From NCBI GenBank assembly GCA_963734725.1, contig CAVTIX010000014.1, forward strand, positions 1 through 64,000: a stretch of 64,000 bases of DNA, in the 5' to 3' direction. Position numbers and translations under genes: made by a program. Source of the DNA: DASXKD01 sp963734725 (GTDB taxonomy: Bacteria; Actinomycetota; Actinomycetes; Streptosporangiales; Streptosporangiaceae). The notes below the pieces were generated by a model. That model saw only the letters and a program-made list of their open reading frames with translations, had not been told where the DNA came from and did not search any database. This document shows, in pieces, positions 11,657 through 20,414 of this stretch. The first letter of the stretch is position 1; every line of letters begins with the position of its first letter.

Positions 11657-14293
11657 GTGACCGAAGACCAGCGAACCGAGCTACCGCCGCAGTACGCGCC
11701 GGGCGAGGTGGAGACGCGGCGTTACGACGAGTGGGTGGCAAGGGGCCTGTTCGCCGCGGACGCAGGCGCGCCCGCACCCGCGTATTGCATCGTGATCCCG
11801 CCACCGAATGTGACCGGGTCCCTGCACATGGGCCATGCGCTCGACCACACGTTCATGGACGCGCTGATCCGGCGGCGGCGCATGCAGGGCTACACCACGC
11901 TGTGGCTGCCCGGCATGGACCACGCTGGCATCGCCACCCAGAACGTCGTCGAGCGGGAACTGGCCAAGGACGGCCTGTCCCGGCACGACCTGGGCCGTGA
12001 GGCGTTCGTGGCGCGGGTGTGGCAGTGGAAGGCCGAGTCGGGCGGGAAGATCCTCGGCCAGATGCGCAGGCTCGGCGACAGCGTGGACTGGTCCCGCGAG
12101 CGCTTCACCATGGACCAGGGCCTGTCCCGCGCGGTGCAGACGATCTTCAAGCGGCTGTACGACGACGGGCTCATCTACCGGGCCGAGCGCATCATCAACT
12201 GGTGCCCGCGCTGCCTGACCGCGCTGTCCGACATCGAGGTGGACCACGACGAGGTCGACGGCGAACTGGTCTCGCTGCGGTACGGGAATGGCGCCGATTC
12301 GGTCGTGGTCGCCACCACCCGGGCGGAGACCATGCTCGGCGACACCGCGGTCGCCGTCCACCCCGACGACCAGCGGTACGCCCACCTGGTCGGGCGGGAC
12401 ATCGGACTGCCGCTGTCCGGGCGGCGCATCCCGGTGGTCGCCGACCCGCACGTGGACCCGGAGTTCGGCACCGGCGCGGTCAAGGTCACGCCGGCGCACG
12501 ACCCCGACGACTTCGAAATCGGCCGCCGCCACGGGCTGCCCAGCCGCACCATCATGGATGAGCGCGGCGTCATCACCGCACCGGGACCGTTCCAGCGCCT
12601 GGACCGGTTCGAGGCCCGGCCTGCGGTCGTGGCCGCGCTGCGCGAGGAAGGCAGGGTCGTCGCCGAGGTCCGCCCCTACCTTCATGCGGTCGGGCATTGC
12701 AGCCGATGCGGCACGGTCGTGGAGCCGCGGCTGTCCCTGCAGTGGTTCGTGAAGGTCGAGCCGCTGGCCAAAGCGGCCGGGGACGCGGTCAGGGACGGCC
12801 GGGTGCGCATCCACCCCGGCGACCTGGCCGCCCGCTACTTCGACTGGGTTGACGACATGCACGACTGGTGCATCAGCCGCCAGCTCTGGTGGGGGCACCG
12901 GATCCCGGTCTGGTACTCCGCGGACGGGCAGGTCCGGTGCGTGGGCCCCGGCGAGGAACCGCCGGCCGGGGAGGACTGGCAGCAGGACCCGGATGTGCTG
13001 GACACCTGGTTCTCCTCGGCGCTGTGGCCGTTCTCCACGCTGGGCTGGCCCGACGACACCGACGACCTGCGCCGCTTCTACCCGACCAGCGTCCTGGTGA
13101 CCGGCTACGACATCCTGTTCTTCTGGGTCGCGCGGATGATGATGTTCGGCCTGTATGCGATGAGGGACGCCGAGCCGTCGCAGGCCGTGCCGTTCCGCGT
13201 GGTCGCACTGCACGGCCTGGTCCGCGACCAGTACGGCCGCAAGATGTCCAAGTCGCGGGGCAACACCGTGGACCCGCTCGACTGGATCGACCGGTTCGGC
13301 GCCGACGCCACCAGGTTCACCCTCGCCCGCGGGGCCAGCCCCGGCGGCGACGTCGCGGTGAGCGAGGAATGGGTCACCGGCGCGCGGAACTTCTGCAACA
13401 AGCTCTGGAACGCGACCCGTTTCGCCTTGCTCAACGGCGCCCGGGTGCCGCCAGGGCGCCCCGGCGCCGCCACCCTGACCGTTGCCGACCGGTGGATCTT
13501 GTCCCGGCTCGGCACGGTGACCGCCCAGGTGGACGCCCTGTTCGAGGACTATGAGTTCGGCAAGCTCTGCGAGACGCTGTACCACTTCGCCTGGGACGAG
13601 GTGTGCGACTGGTACCTGGAACTGGCCAAGGCGGCCCTGCCCGGCCCGGCCGGGCAGGCCACCCGCGAGGTGCTCGGCTACGTGCTCGATGCGCTGCTGC
13701 GGCTGCTGCACCCGGTCATCCCGTTCGTCACCGAGGAACTGTGGACCGCACTGACCGGCGGCGACACGGTGGTGACCGCGCCGTGGCCGGGGCAGCGGCT
13801 CGCCGCGGCGACTGGCCCGGACTACCATGATCGGGCCGCGGAGGCCGAGATCGCCGCGCTGATGCGGCTGGTGACCGAGGTCCGCAGGTTCCGGTCCGAC
13901 CAGGGCCTGCGCCCCGGGCAGCAGGTTCCCGCCGCGCTCGCCGGCCTGGCCGCCAGCGCCTTGGCCGGCCACGAGGCGGGCATCCGCGCCCTGCTGCGGC
14001 TCAGCGCCCCCGGGCCAGACTTCCGCCCGACCGCGTCGGTCGCGGCCGAGGGCGTGACCGTGGACCTGGACACCGCGGACGTGATCGACGTTGCCGCCGA
14101 GCGGCGCCGGGTGGAGAAGGACCTCGCCGCTGCCCGCGCCGAGGCTGCGCAGGCGCAGCGCAAGCTGGCCAACGACTCGTTCCTGGCCAGGGCGCCCGGT
14201 GAGGTGGTGGCGAAGACCCGGGACCGGCTCGCTGCGGCCGAGGCCGACATCGCCCGCCTCACCGCCCGCCTGACCACGCTGCCGGGGGGATAA
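11657..14293 (+). CDS. valS: Valyl-tRNA synthetase
   Basis: Class Ia aminoacyl-tRNA synthetase that charges tRNA-Val and edits mischarged Thr, 878 residues (normal). The HIGH signature is seen as PPPNVTGSLHMGHALDHT around residue 57, the KMSKS loop as GRKMSKSRGNTVDP around residue 529. The editing (CP1) domain lies between with VATTRAETMLGD and GTGAVKVTPAHDPDDF. The C-terminal coiled-coil arm is Ala/Arg/Glu-rich (VEKDLAAARAEAAQAQRKL). The GTG start is supported by family alignment and by the TANNNT just upstream. folC follows, but a copy of the dispersed repeat sits in the junction. Confidence 0.97.
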   Translation: MTEDQRTELPPQYAPGEVETRRYDEWVARGLFAADAGAPAPAYCIVIPPPNVTGSLHMGHALDHTFMDALIRRRRMQGYTTLWLPGMDHAGIATQNVVERELAKDGLSRHDLGREAFVARVWQWKAESGGKILGQMRRLGDSVDWSRERFTMDQGLSRAVQTIFKRLYDDGLIYRAERIINWCPRCLTALSDIEVDHDEVDGELVSLRYGNGADSVVVATTRAETMLGDTAVAVHPDDQRYAHLVGRDIGLPLSGRRIPVVADPHVDPEFGTGAVKVTPAHDPDDFEIGRRHGLPSRTIMDERGVITAPGPFQRLDRFEARPAVVAALREEGRVVAEVRPYLHAVGHCSRCGTVVEPRLSLQWFVKVEPLAKAAGDAVRDGRVRIHPGDLAARYFDWVDDMHDWCISRQLWWGHRIPVWYSADGQVRCVGPGEEPPAGEDWQQDPDVLDTWFSSALWPFSTLGWPDDTDDLRRFYPTSVLVTGYDILFFWVARMMMFGLYAMRDAEPSQAVPFRVVALHGLVRDQYGRKMSKSRGNTVDPLDWIDRFGADATRFTLARGASPGGDVAVSEEWVTGARNFCNKLWNATRFALLNGARVPPGRPGAATLTVADRWILSRLGTVTAQVDALFEDYEFGKLCETLYHFAWDEVCDWYLELAKAALPGPAGQATREVLGYVLDALLRLLHPVIPFVTEELWTALTGGDTVVTAPWPGQRLAAATGPDYHDRAAEAEIAALMRLVTEVRRFRSDQGLRPGQQVPAALAGLAASALAGHEAGIRALLRLSAPGPDFRPTASVAAEGVTVDLDTADVIDVAAERRRVEKDLAAARAEAAQAQRKLANDSFLARAPGEVVAKTRDRLAAAEADIARLTARLTTLPGG

Positions 14294-14318
14294 CGCTTGA
14301 GCCAACCTGTCGCACGCC

Positions 14319-14478
14319 CGCCGCAGCCGCCGGGCCGAACGCCGCATCGCTCCGCGCTGCGGCTTCCCGGCGGCGAGACTCTGCTGGCCCGGGGGGGACC
14401 CCCGGGCCCCCATGCCTCCCGAAGCCAGCGCGCTGCTGGCCCGCGCGCCTCCGGCACGACGTCCCGCGAGGGAGGCCA
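14319..14478 (+). repeat. Intergenic repeat family, copy A, between valS and folC
   Basis: About 160 bases sharing modules with the copies at 1, 26039 and 28885: CGCCGCAGCCGCCGGGCCG, then AACGCCGCATCGCTCCGCGC (also in copy B), CGGCGGCGAGAC, GCGCGCCTCCGGCACGAC, and the terminal GTCCCGCGAGGGAGGCC. Inside it a perfect 10-bp stem GGCCCGGGGG/CCCCCGGGCC (14386-14408) could act as a terminator. The terminal GGGAGG is the only Shine-Dalgarno-like sequence ahead of the likely folC start at 14489. An open frame runs through the repeat in phase with folC, but its residues (RASGTTSREGG) recur in copies B and C and are not FolC sequence. Confidence 0.75.
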
Positions 14479-14488
14479 GCTAGCTGCT

Positions 14489-15847
14489 GTGGAACGGGAC
14501 CTGCTCTCCCGCCGCCCGGAGCACGCCATCGTGCCAACGCTCGACCGCATCGCGGCACTGGCCACGCTGCTCGGTGACCCGCAGCGGGCCTGCCCGGTGA
14601 TCCACGTCACCGGCACCAACGGCAAGACCTCTACCGCGCGGATGGCCGAGACCCTGCTGCGGGCCCGCGGACTGCGGACCGGCCTGTACACCAGCCCGCA
14701 CCTCTCGTCGCTGCGGGAGCGGATCAGCATCGACGGTGAGCCGCTCTCCGCGGAGAACTTCGCCGCCGCCTACGAAGACGTCGCGCCCTACGCGGCGATG
14801 GTCAACGGGCAGCAGGCGGCGCGCCTGTCCTTCTTCGAGATGCTCACCGCGATGGCGTTCGCCGCTTTCGCCGACGCGCCCGTCAACGTCGCCGTGATCG
14901 AGGTCGGGCTGGGCGGGACCTGGGACGCCACCAACATCGCCGACGGCCAGGTCGCGGTGGTCACACCGGTCGCCCTCGACCACACCGCCTACCTGGGCGA
15001 CACCGTCGAGGCGATCGCCACCGAGAAGGCGGGCATCATCAAGCCAGGCGCGGTCGCCGTGCTGGCCCGGCAGCCGGACGCGGCGGCCCGGGCGCTGGCG
15101 CGGCGGGCCGCCGAGGTGTCGGCGCCGGTGCGCGCCGAGGGCACGGATTTCGGCGTGACCAGCCGGGAACTGGCCGTCGGCGGGCAGCAGCTGGAAATCT
15201 CGGGCCTGAACGGCAGCTACCCGGACCTGTTGCTGCCGCTGTTCGGCGCGTACCAGGCGCAGAACGCGGCGTGCGCCCTGGCCGCCGTGGAGGCCTTCAC
15301 CGGGACCGGGCCGCTGGATGACGAACTGGTCCGGCAGGCGTTCGCGGCCATGACGGCCCCCGGGCGGCTGGAGGTTGTGCGGCGAAGCCCGGTGGTGATC
15401 GTGGACTCCGCGCACAACCCGGCCGGCATGGCCGTCAGCGTGGACGCGGTGACCGAGGCGTTCGGTTTCAGCGCCCTGGTGGCCGTGCTGGCGGTCAGCG
15501 CCGACAAGGACGTGACCGGGATGCTCGAGCAGCTCGAACCGGCCGCGGACCGCCTTGTGGTGACCCGCAGCTCCGCGTCCCGGTCCATGGACGCGCAGGA
15601 GCTGCAGCGGCTGGCGGCCGGCGTGTTCGGCCCGGAGCGGGTGGTGGCGGCGCCCAGGCTCGACGATGCGATCGAGGCCGCCACCACACTGGCCGACGAG
15701 GCCTCGGACGGGCCCGGCCCCGGCGGCGCGGGGATTCTCATCACCGGCTCCACGACCACCGCCGGTGAGGCGCGCTTGCTGCTCGGCGCCGCGGGCGCGC
15801 TGGCCGGGGGGGCGCCCGACGGTTCCACCGGGGGGACCGTGCCGTGA
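14489..15847 (+). CDS. folC: Bifunctional folylpolyglutamate/dihydrofolate synthase
   Basis: Mur-ligase family enzyme adding glutamate to dihydropteroate and folates, about 452 residues from the chosen GTG. The ATP-binding loop is HVTGTNGKTSTARM. The folate/ADP region is LYTSPHLSSLRERI, the catalytic-lysine loop is TEKAGIIKPG, and DSAHNPAG is the Mur C-domain motif. The family N-terminus (xxVERDLLSRxPE...PTLDRIAALxxLLGDPQ) begins right here, so the in-phase open frame back to 14297 is repeat sequence rather than FolC. The GTG at 14489 is my choice, with GGGAGG 13 bases upstream. It overlaps the next gene by four bases (GTGA). Confidence 0.93.
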   Translation: MERDLLSRRPEHAIVPTLDRIAALATLLGDPQRACPVIHVTGTNGKTSTARMAETLLRARGLRTGLYTSPHLSSLRERISIDGEPLSAENFAAAYEDVAPYAAMVNGQQAARLSFFEMLTAMAFAAFADAPVNVAVIEVGLGGTWDATNIADGQVAVVTPVALDHTAYLGDTVEAIATEKAGIIKPGAVAVLARQPDAAARALARRAAEVSAPVRAEGTDFGVTSRELAVGGQQLEISGLNGSYPDLLLPLFGAYQAQNAACALAAVEAFTGTGPLDDELVRQAFAAMTAPGRLEVVRRSPVVIVDSAHNPAGMAVSVDAVTEAFGFSALVAVLAVSADKDVTGMLEQLEPAADRLVVTRSSASRSMDAQELQRLAAGVFGPERVVAAPRLDDAIEAATTLADEASDGPGPGGAGILITGSTTTAGEARLLLGAAGALAGGAPDGSTGGTVP

Positions 15848-16161
15848 GGCGCCTGTGCGCGACCGTGCTGATCTTCGAGGTGGTGGTGATCGGGCTCGCC
15901 ATCCCGGTGGCCATCACCATCGCGCACGCCAGGCCGGCGGCGGCGGGCGTGACCGGCGGCGTCCTGGCCGCGGCGGCCCTGGTGATCGCAGGCGCGGTGG
16001 GACGGCCGGGACAGGGCTGGGCGCTCGTCGCCGGGACCGTGCTCCAGGCGGCCGTGATCGCGACCGGAGTCGTGGTCCCGGCGATGTACGCGCTCGGCGC
16101 GATATTTGGCGCGCTCTGGCTGACGGCCATCTGGCTCGGCCGCCGCTACCAGGTCCCCTGA
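15844..16161 (+). CDS. DUF4233 membrane protein
   Basis: Small protein of 105 residues with about four hydrophobic segments (LIFEVVVIGLAIPVAITIA, GVLAAAALVIAGAVG, a segment beginning ALVAGTVLQAAVIATG, and YALGAIFGALWLTAIWLG) ending GRRYQVP. The family regularly sits between folC and ndk in Actinobacteria, as here; its function is unknown. Its GTG start overlaps the folC stop (GTGA), implying translational coupling. The 286 bases that follow, up to ndk, contain no gene and presumably hold the ndk promoter. Confidence 0.88.
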   Translation: MRRLCATVLIFEVVVIGLAIPVAITIAHARPAAAGVTGGVLAAAALVIAGAVGRPGQGWALVAGTVLQAAVIATGVVVPAMYALGAIFGALWLTAIWLGRRYQVP

Positions 16162-16447
16162 GTGCGGGCCGCCCGCCCACACTGCACGGCGATGATGATG
16201 AGGATCTGGCCGCGGGGCGGGCCACTTTCCCATGATCACCAGCCAGTAAGGTTGGCGGTTTGCCGGGATATGCGGCATCTGTGTTGGTTAAGGGTCCCGC
16301 GGCGGGGATTGCCAGCGGCCCAGACGGGGTGGCAGGCAGCCGGCGGGGCGCCGCGCCGGTAGGATTGACGCCGAAACCGCTGCAAGTAAATCCGCGCTTC
16401 TCGTGGCCGATGCTGCCTGTCAATGCCCCCGCTGAGGAGGAAGCACG

Positions 16448-16858
16448 TTGTCTGAACGCACCCTGGTCCTGATCAAGCCAGACGGAGTGCGCCGAGGCCT
16501 GGCCGGAGAGGTCCTGTCCAGGATCGAGCGCAAGGGGCTGCGGATCGTGGCCATGGATATGCGGGTTGTCGGCAAGGACCTGGCCGAGACCCACTATGCG
16601 GAACACGCCGGGAAGCCGTTCTACGGCTCGCTGGTCGAGTTCATCACATCCGGGCCGCTCATGGCCATGGTGGTGGAAGGACCGCGGGCGATCGAAGCAT
16701 TCCGGGGGCTGGCCGGCGCGACCGATCCGGTCAAGGCCGCGCCGGGCACCATCCGCGGCGACTATGCGTTGGAGGTGCAGGACAATATCGTGCACGGATC
16801 GGACTCGCCTGACTCGGCCGAGCGGGAGATCAAGATCTTCTTCCCGGACGTTGTTTAG
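16448..16858 (+). CDS. ndk: Nucleoside diphosphate kinase
   Basis: Transfers the gamma-phosphate between nucleotides through a phosphohistidine, 136 residues. The active-site His lies in NIVHGSDS (about residue 117). Nucleotide-contact motifs are seen as TLVLIKPDGVRRG and GTIRGDYA. The start is TTG at 16448, chosen because GAGGAGG stands at ideal spacing and because family alignment begins with SERTLVLIKPD. Confidence 0.96.
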   Translation: MSERTLVLIKPDGVRRGLAGEVLSRIERKGLRIVAMDMRVVGKDLAETHYAEHAGKPFYGSLVEFITSGPLMAMVVEGPRAIEAFRGLAGATDPVKAAPGTIRGDYALEVQDNIVHGSDSPDSAEREIKIFFPDVV

Positions 16859-16976
16859 GCCGCCCGGCCCTTGACGATGAAGGACTCATAGCCCGCGTCG
16901 CCGGCCGGAATGCCGTGAGGCGCGGCGCAGAACCCCACAGCCCCGGCACCACCCTCATTGGAAGGTCTCGTACCAC

Positions 16977-18008
16977 ATGAGCAACGCGCTGGCGTTTCTG
17001 GGCCGTGACATGGCGGTCGATCTCGGCACCGCGAACACCCTCGTCTACGTGCGAGGGCGCGGCATCGTGCTGAACGAGCCGTCCGTGGTGGCCCTGAACA
17101 CGAACAACGGCCAGATCGTCGCGGTGGGAGTCGAGGCCAAACGGATGATCGGCAGGACGCCCGGCAACATCGTGGCGGTCCGGCCGCTGAAGGACGGCGT
17201 CATAGCCGACTTCGACGTGACGGAACGGATGCTGCGCTACTTCATCCAGAAGGTGCACCGGCGCAGCCACCTGGCCAAACCACGGGTAGTGGTCGCCGTG
17301 CCCAGCGGCATCACCGGCGTGGAGCAAAGCGCGGTGAAAGAAGCCGGTCACCAGGCGGGCGCGCGGCGGGTGTACATCATCGAGGAGCCGATGGCCGCGG
17401 CCATCGGCGCCGGGCTGCCGGTGAACGAGCCCACCGGCAACATGGTGGTGGACATCGGCGGCGGCACCACCGAGGTGGCCGTCATCTCCCTCGGCGGGAT
17501 CGTGACCTCGCAATCCATCCGGATCGGCGGTGATGAGCTGGACCAGGCCATCATCACCTTCGGCAAGAAGGAGTACTCCCTCATGCTCGGCGAGCGGACC
17601 GCCGAGGAGATCAAGATGGCGCTCGGGTCGGCGTATCCCTCCTCCGACGAGCCGAACGCCGAGATCCGCGGCCGGGACCTGGTCAGCGGCCTGCCCAAGA
17701 CCATCGTGATCTCCGCCGAGGAGATCCGCCGGGCGATCGAGGAACCGCTGGCCCTCATCGTGGACGCGGTGAAGACCACGCTCGACAAGTGCCCGCCCGA
17801 ACTGGCCGGTGACGTGATGGACCGTGGCATCGCGCTCACCGGTGGCGGCGCGCTCCTTCGCGGGCTGGACGAGCGCCTGCGCGAGGAAACAGGCATGCCC
17901 ATCCACCTGGCCGACAACCCGCTTGATTCGGTGGTGCTGGGAACCGGGAAGTGCGTGGAGGATTTCGATACGCTCCGCCAGGTACTGGTCCCAGAGCACA
18001 GGCGCTGA
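16977..18008 (+). CDS. mreB: Rod shape-determining protein MreB
   Basis: Bacterial actin homologue that forms membrane-associated filaments guiding lateral wall or spore-wall synthesis, 343 residues. Phosphate-1 motif: DMAVDLGTANTLVYVRG. Phosphate-2 motif: MVVDIGGGTTEVAV. Adenosine loop: ALTGGGALLRGLD. It is the first gene of an mreB-mreC-mreD-mrdA-rodA set with gaps of 56 bases or overlaps. The ATG start is well supported by family alignment. Confidence 0.97.
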   Translation: MSNALAFLGRDMAVDLGTANTLVYVRGRGIVLNEPSVVALNTNNGQIVAVGVEAKRMIGRTPGNIVAVRPLKDGVIADFDVTERMLRYFIQKVHRRSHLAKPRVVVAVPSGITGVEQSAVKEAGHQAGARRVYIIEEPMAAAIGAGLPVNEPTGNMVVDIGGGTTEVAVISLGGIVTSQSIRIGGDELDQAIITFGKKEYSLMLGERTAEEIKMALGSAYPSSDEPNAEIRGRDLVSGLPKTIVISAEEIRRAIEEPLALIVDAVKTTLDKCPPELAGDVMDRGIALTGGGALLRGLDERLREETGMPIHLADNPLDSVVLGTGKCVEDFDTLRQVLVPEHRR

Positions 18009-18064
18009 CCCGCGGCCTTCACACGGGGCAGCCGCGCACGCGTGCGGCATGATGAGGAGACCCG

Positions 18065-19033
18065 GTGCACGACACTCGGCGGACCCGCGTGGTTCTCGCT
18101 GTGCTGCTCGCCGCTGCCCTGGCCCTGATCACCTTTGACGCGCGGAACTCCTCGGCCGGGCCGGTGCGCGGCCTGCGCGCGCTCGGCGGCATCGTCTTCG
18201 GCTCCGCGGAGAATGTAGCCAGCGGCGTGACCCAGCCGGTGGCGGCCTTCCTGGGCAACATCGGCTCCGCGGCGACCGCGCAATCCACGATCAGCGGGCT
18301 GCAGCGCCAGGCGGTCCGGCTGCGTGCCGAGCTGAGCCAGGCCCAGCTCAGCAAGGCCGAGGCGGCGCAGTTGAGCAAGCTGCTCCAGCTCGCCGGGCGC
18401 GGCCGGTACCGGGTCGTGGCGGCCAACGTCACCGCGTCCGGCCCAGCGTACGAGAACACGGTCACGATCGACGCGGGCAGCGCCGACGGTATCAAGCCGG
18501 ACGAGACGGTGCTGAACGGCGCCGGGCTGGTCGGCGTCGTGACATCGGTGAGCAGCCACGCCGCCACCGTGCTGCTCGACACCGACGCCGCATCCACCGT
18601 CGGGGTGCGGATCGCCGGCACCGGCGAGATCGGGGCGGTGACCGGTTTGGGCCACAGCCAGAACGGCCCGGCCGCGCTGCGCCTGCAGGTGTTCGACGCC
18701 AACGCCGTGCTGGCCACGGGCCAGCAACTGGTCACCTTCGGCTCGGTCGGCGGCCGGCCGTACGTGCCCGGGGTGCCGGTCGGCGTGATCACCCGCGTGG
18801 TGGCCAGCGTCGGCGCCCTGACGAAGATCGCTTACGTCCGGCCGTTCGCCGACGACGGCGCGCTGGGCGTCGTCGGGGTCGTGATCGCGCCGCCACGCCG
18901 TAACCCGCGGGACTCGGTGCTGCCGCCCCGCCCGACGCCGTCACCGACCCCTTCCGGCACGGCTGCGACGCCGAGCCCGGGCGCCACCCCGACGGGCGGC
19001 GCCACCCCGGCAAGCGGCGGGGCGGGGGGCTAG
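18065..19033 (+). CDS. mreC: Rod shape-determining protein MreC
   Basis: Membrane-anchored scaffold of the elongasome, 322 residues from GTG. One N-terminal helix (VVLAVLLAAALALITF), then a coiled coil (GLQRQAVRLRAELSQAQL, continuing KAEAAQLSKLLQLAG), then the two MreC beta-barrel domains (VVAANVTASGPAYENTVTID; KPDETVLNGAGLVGVV). The C-terminus is a Pro/Ser/Thr/Gly-rich tail (PTPSPTPSGTAATPSPG). It ends two bases before mreD. Confidence 0.95.
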   Translation: MHDTRRTRVVLAVLLAAALALITFDARNSSAGPVRGLRALGGIVFGSAENVASGVTQPVAAFLGNIGSAATAQSTISGLQRQAVRLRAELSQAQLSKAEAAQLSKLLQLAGRGRYRVVAANVTASGPAYENTVTIDAGSADGIKPDETVLNGAGLVGVVTSVSSHAATVLLDTDAASTVGVRIAGTGEIGAVTGLGHSQNGPAALRLQVFDANAVLATGQQLVTFGSVGGRPYVPGVPVGVITRVVASVGALTKIAYVRPFADDGALGVVGVVIAPPRRNPRDSVLPPRPTPSPTPSGTAATPSPGATPTGGATPASGGAGG

Positions 19034-19034
19034 C

Positions 19035-20414
19035 ATGCGGCGCGCGCTGCTCGCTGCCGTGGCCATCCTGGCTGCGGTGCTGCTCCAGGTGACGCTGCTG
19101 AACAACGTGCCGTTCCCCGGCGGCGCCGGGCCCGACCTGGTCCTGGTGGTCGTGGTGGCGCTGGCCTTGACCAGCGGCGCGCGCGACGGGGCGATCATCG
19201 GGTTCGCCGCTGGGCTCGCCCTCGATATAGCCCCGCCCGCCAGCAACCTGCTGGGGCAGAGCGCCTTGGTGTTCTGCCTGGTCGGCTACGGGTGCGGGCG
19301 GCTGCGGGTAGTCCTGGAGCGGTCCGCGTGGCTGCCGCTGGCCGGGGTGGCGCTCGGCGCCGCGGCAGGTGAGGCGCTGTACGCGCTGGTCGGGCTGATC
19401 TTCGGCGATCCAGACGTCACCTGGCAGGCGGTGCGCCAGGTGCTGCCCGCAGCGGTGTTCTACGACCTGCTGATCAGCCCGTTCGTGCTGTACGCAGTGG
19501 CCTGGCTCGGCGGGCACCCCCGGTGGGGGTCGGACACGGCCCCGGCGGGCCTGCTCACCGGGCGGGAACTGGCCGCGGTGGGCGGCGGCGCGCTGGCAGG
19601 CGCGGCCGCGGCCAGCGGCGCGGTCCGCGACACCGGAGCGGGCCGGTCGCCGCGGCTGCGGGCCGCTTCCGGGCACCGCACCGACGGCTGGATCGGCGCC
19701 CGCCGGGAGCGGTCCGGTCAGCCGGCGGGCGCCTGGCTGGATCAGCGCCGCCCGCCACGGCTGCGGCTGCGCGGCGGGGTGGCCGGCTCCGCGACCGCGG
19801 GCCAGGCGGCCAAGCCCAGGCGGCCGCCGGCCCCCGTGCACCTGCGGCTGGGCACGTCGCGGCGCCGCGACGGGACGATCGTGGCCCGGCGGCGCCTGGC
19901 CGGCGCGGGGCCGGGCGCCGCCTTCGACGGCCGCGCCTCGAACTGGGCCGGCCGTCCCGCCCGGCTGCGCGGCGGTGCGCTGTCCGGCGGCCCGTCGGCC
20001 CTGGGCCAGGGGCAGCCCCGCAAGCAGCGGCAGCCCCGGCTGAAGCTGGGCAGCAAGCGCGGCAGGGACGGGCTGGGCGGTGGCGGCAGGTTCAGCGCCC
20101 TGCGGTGGCCTGGCCGGCCGGGCCGGCGGCGGCAGATGGGCAAGGGCTCGTTCGCGAGCGGTTCGGCGGCGCGGGCGGGCAGCAGCGGCGCCGGCCGTAG
20201 CGCGGCCGCGCCACGGTTCCGGGCCAGCGCCCGGGCGCGCAAACCGGCCGCGGCGCTGCGCGCCTCCGCTCCGCGGTTCCGGCGGCCGAAGGCGCGGTGG
20301 CAGCGGGCCGGGCGCAGGCTCGGCTCTGGCGGGTCCCGGGGCGCCGGCCCCGGGATGGCGACCCGCTCATGGCGGCGCAGGTTCTCCAGGCTCGGCAAGG
20401 GGGTATGGCGATGA
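19035..20414 (+). CDS. mreD: Rod shape-determining protein MreD with a ~290-residue basic tail
   Basis: Residues 1-165 are an ordinary MreD: five hydrophobic helices with GPDLVLVVVVALALTSG, FAAGLALDIAPP and FYDLLISPFVLYAVAW. A typical MreD ends here. In this gene the frame continues for about 290 more residues that are rich in Arg, Gly, Ala and Ser and almost free of acidic residues. A short motif P-R-[LF]-[RK] recurs (SPRLRA, PPRLRLR, QPRLKLG, APRFRAS, APRFRRP). The tail is probably disordered and cytoplasmic. Strong G/C third positions and the ATGA overlap of the MreD stop with the mrdA start argue that it is translated. No function is known to me for such a tail. Confidence 0.85.
   Translation: MRRALLAAVAILAAVLLQVTLLNNVPFPGGAGPDLVLVVVVALALTSGARDGAIIGFAAGLALDIAPPASNLLGQSALVFCLVGYGCGRLRVVLERSAWLPLAGVALGAAAGEALYALVGLIFGDPDVTWQAVRQVLPAAVFYDLLISPFVLYAVAWLGGHPRWGSDTAPAGLLTGRELAAVGGGALAGAAAASGAVRDTGAGRSPRLRAASGHRTDGWIGARRERSGQPAGAWLDQRRPPRLRLRGGVAGSATAGQAAKPRRPPAPVHLRLGTSRRRDGTIVARRRLAGAGPGAAFDGRASNWAGRPARLRGGALSGGPSALGQGQPRKQRQPRLKLGSKRGRDGLGGGGRFSALRWPGRPGRRRQMGKGSFASGSAARAGSSGAGRSAAAPRFRASARARKPAAALRASAPRFRRPKARWQRAGRRLGSGGSRGAGPGMATRSWRRRFSRLGKGVWR

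Noticed and set aside
12000..14400. Long open frame on the minus strand across all of valS (over 900 codons).
   Set aside because: High-GC codon bias opens antisense frames. The plus strand encodes a textbook ValS, and the antisense residues form no known domain.
16162..16447. A small gene in the DUF4233-ndk gap.
   Set aside because: Open frames there lack ribosome-binding sites and consistent codon bias; the gap is better read as the ndk promoter region.
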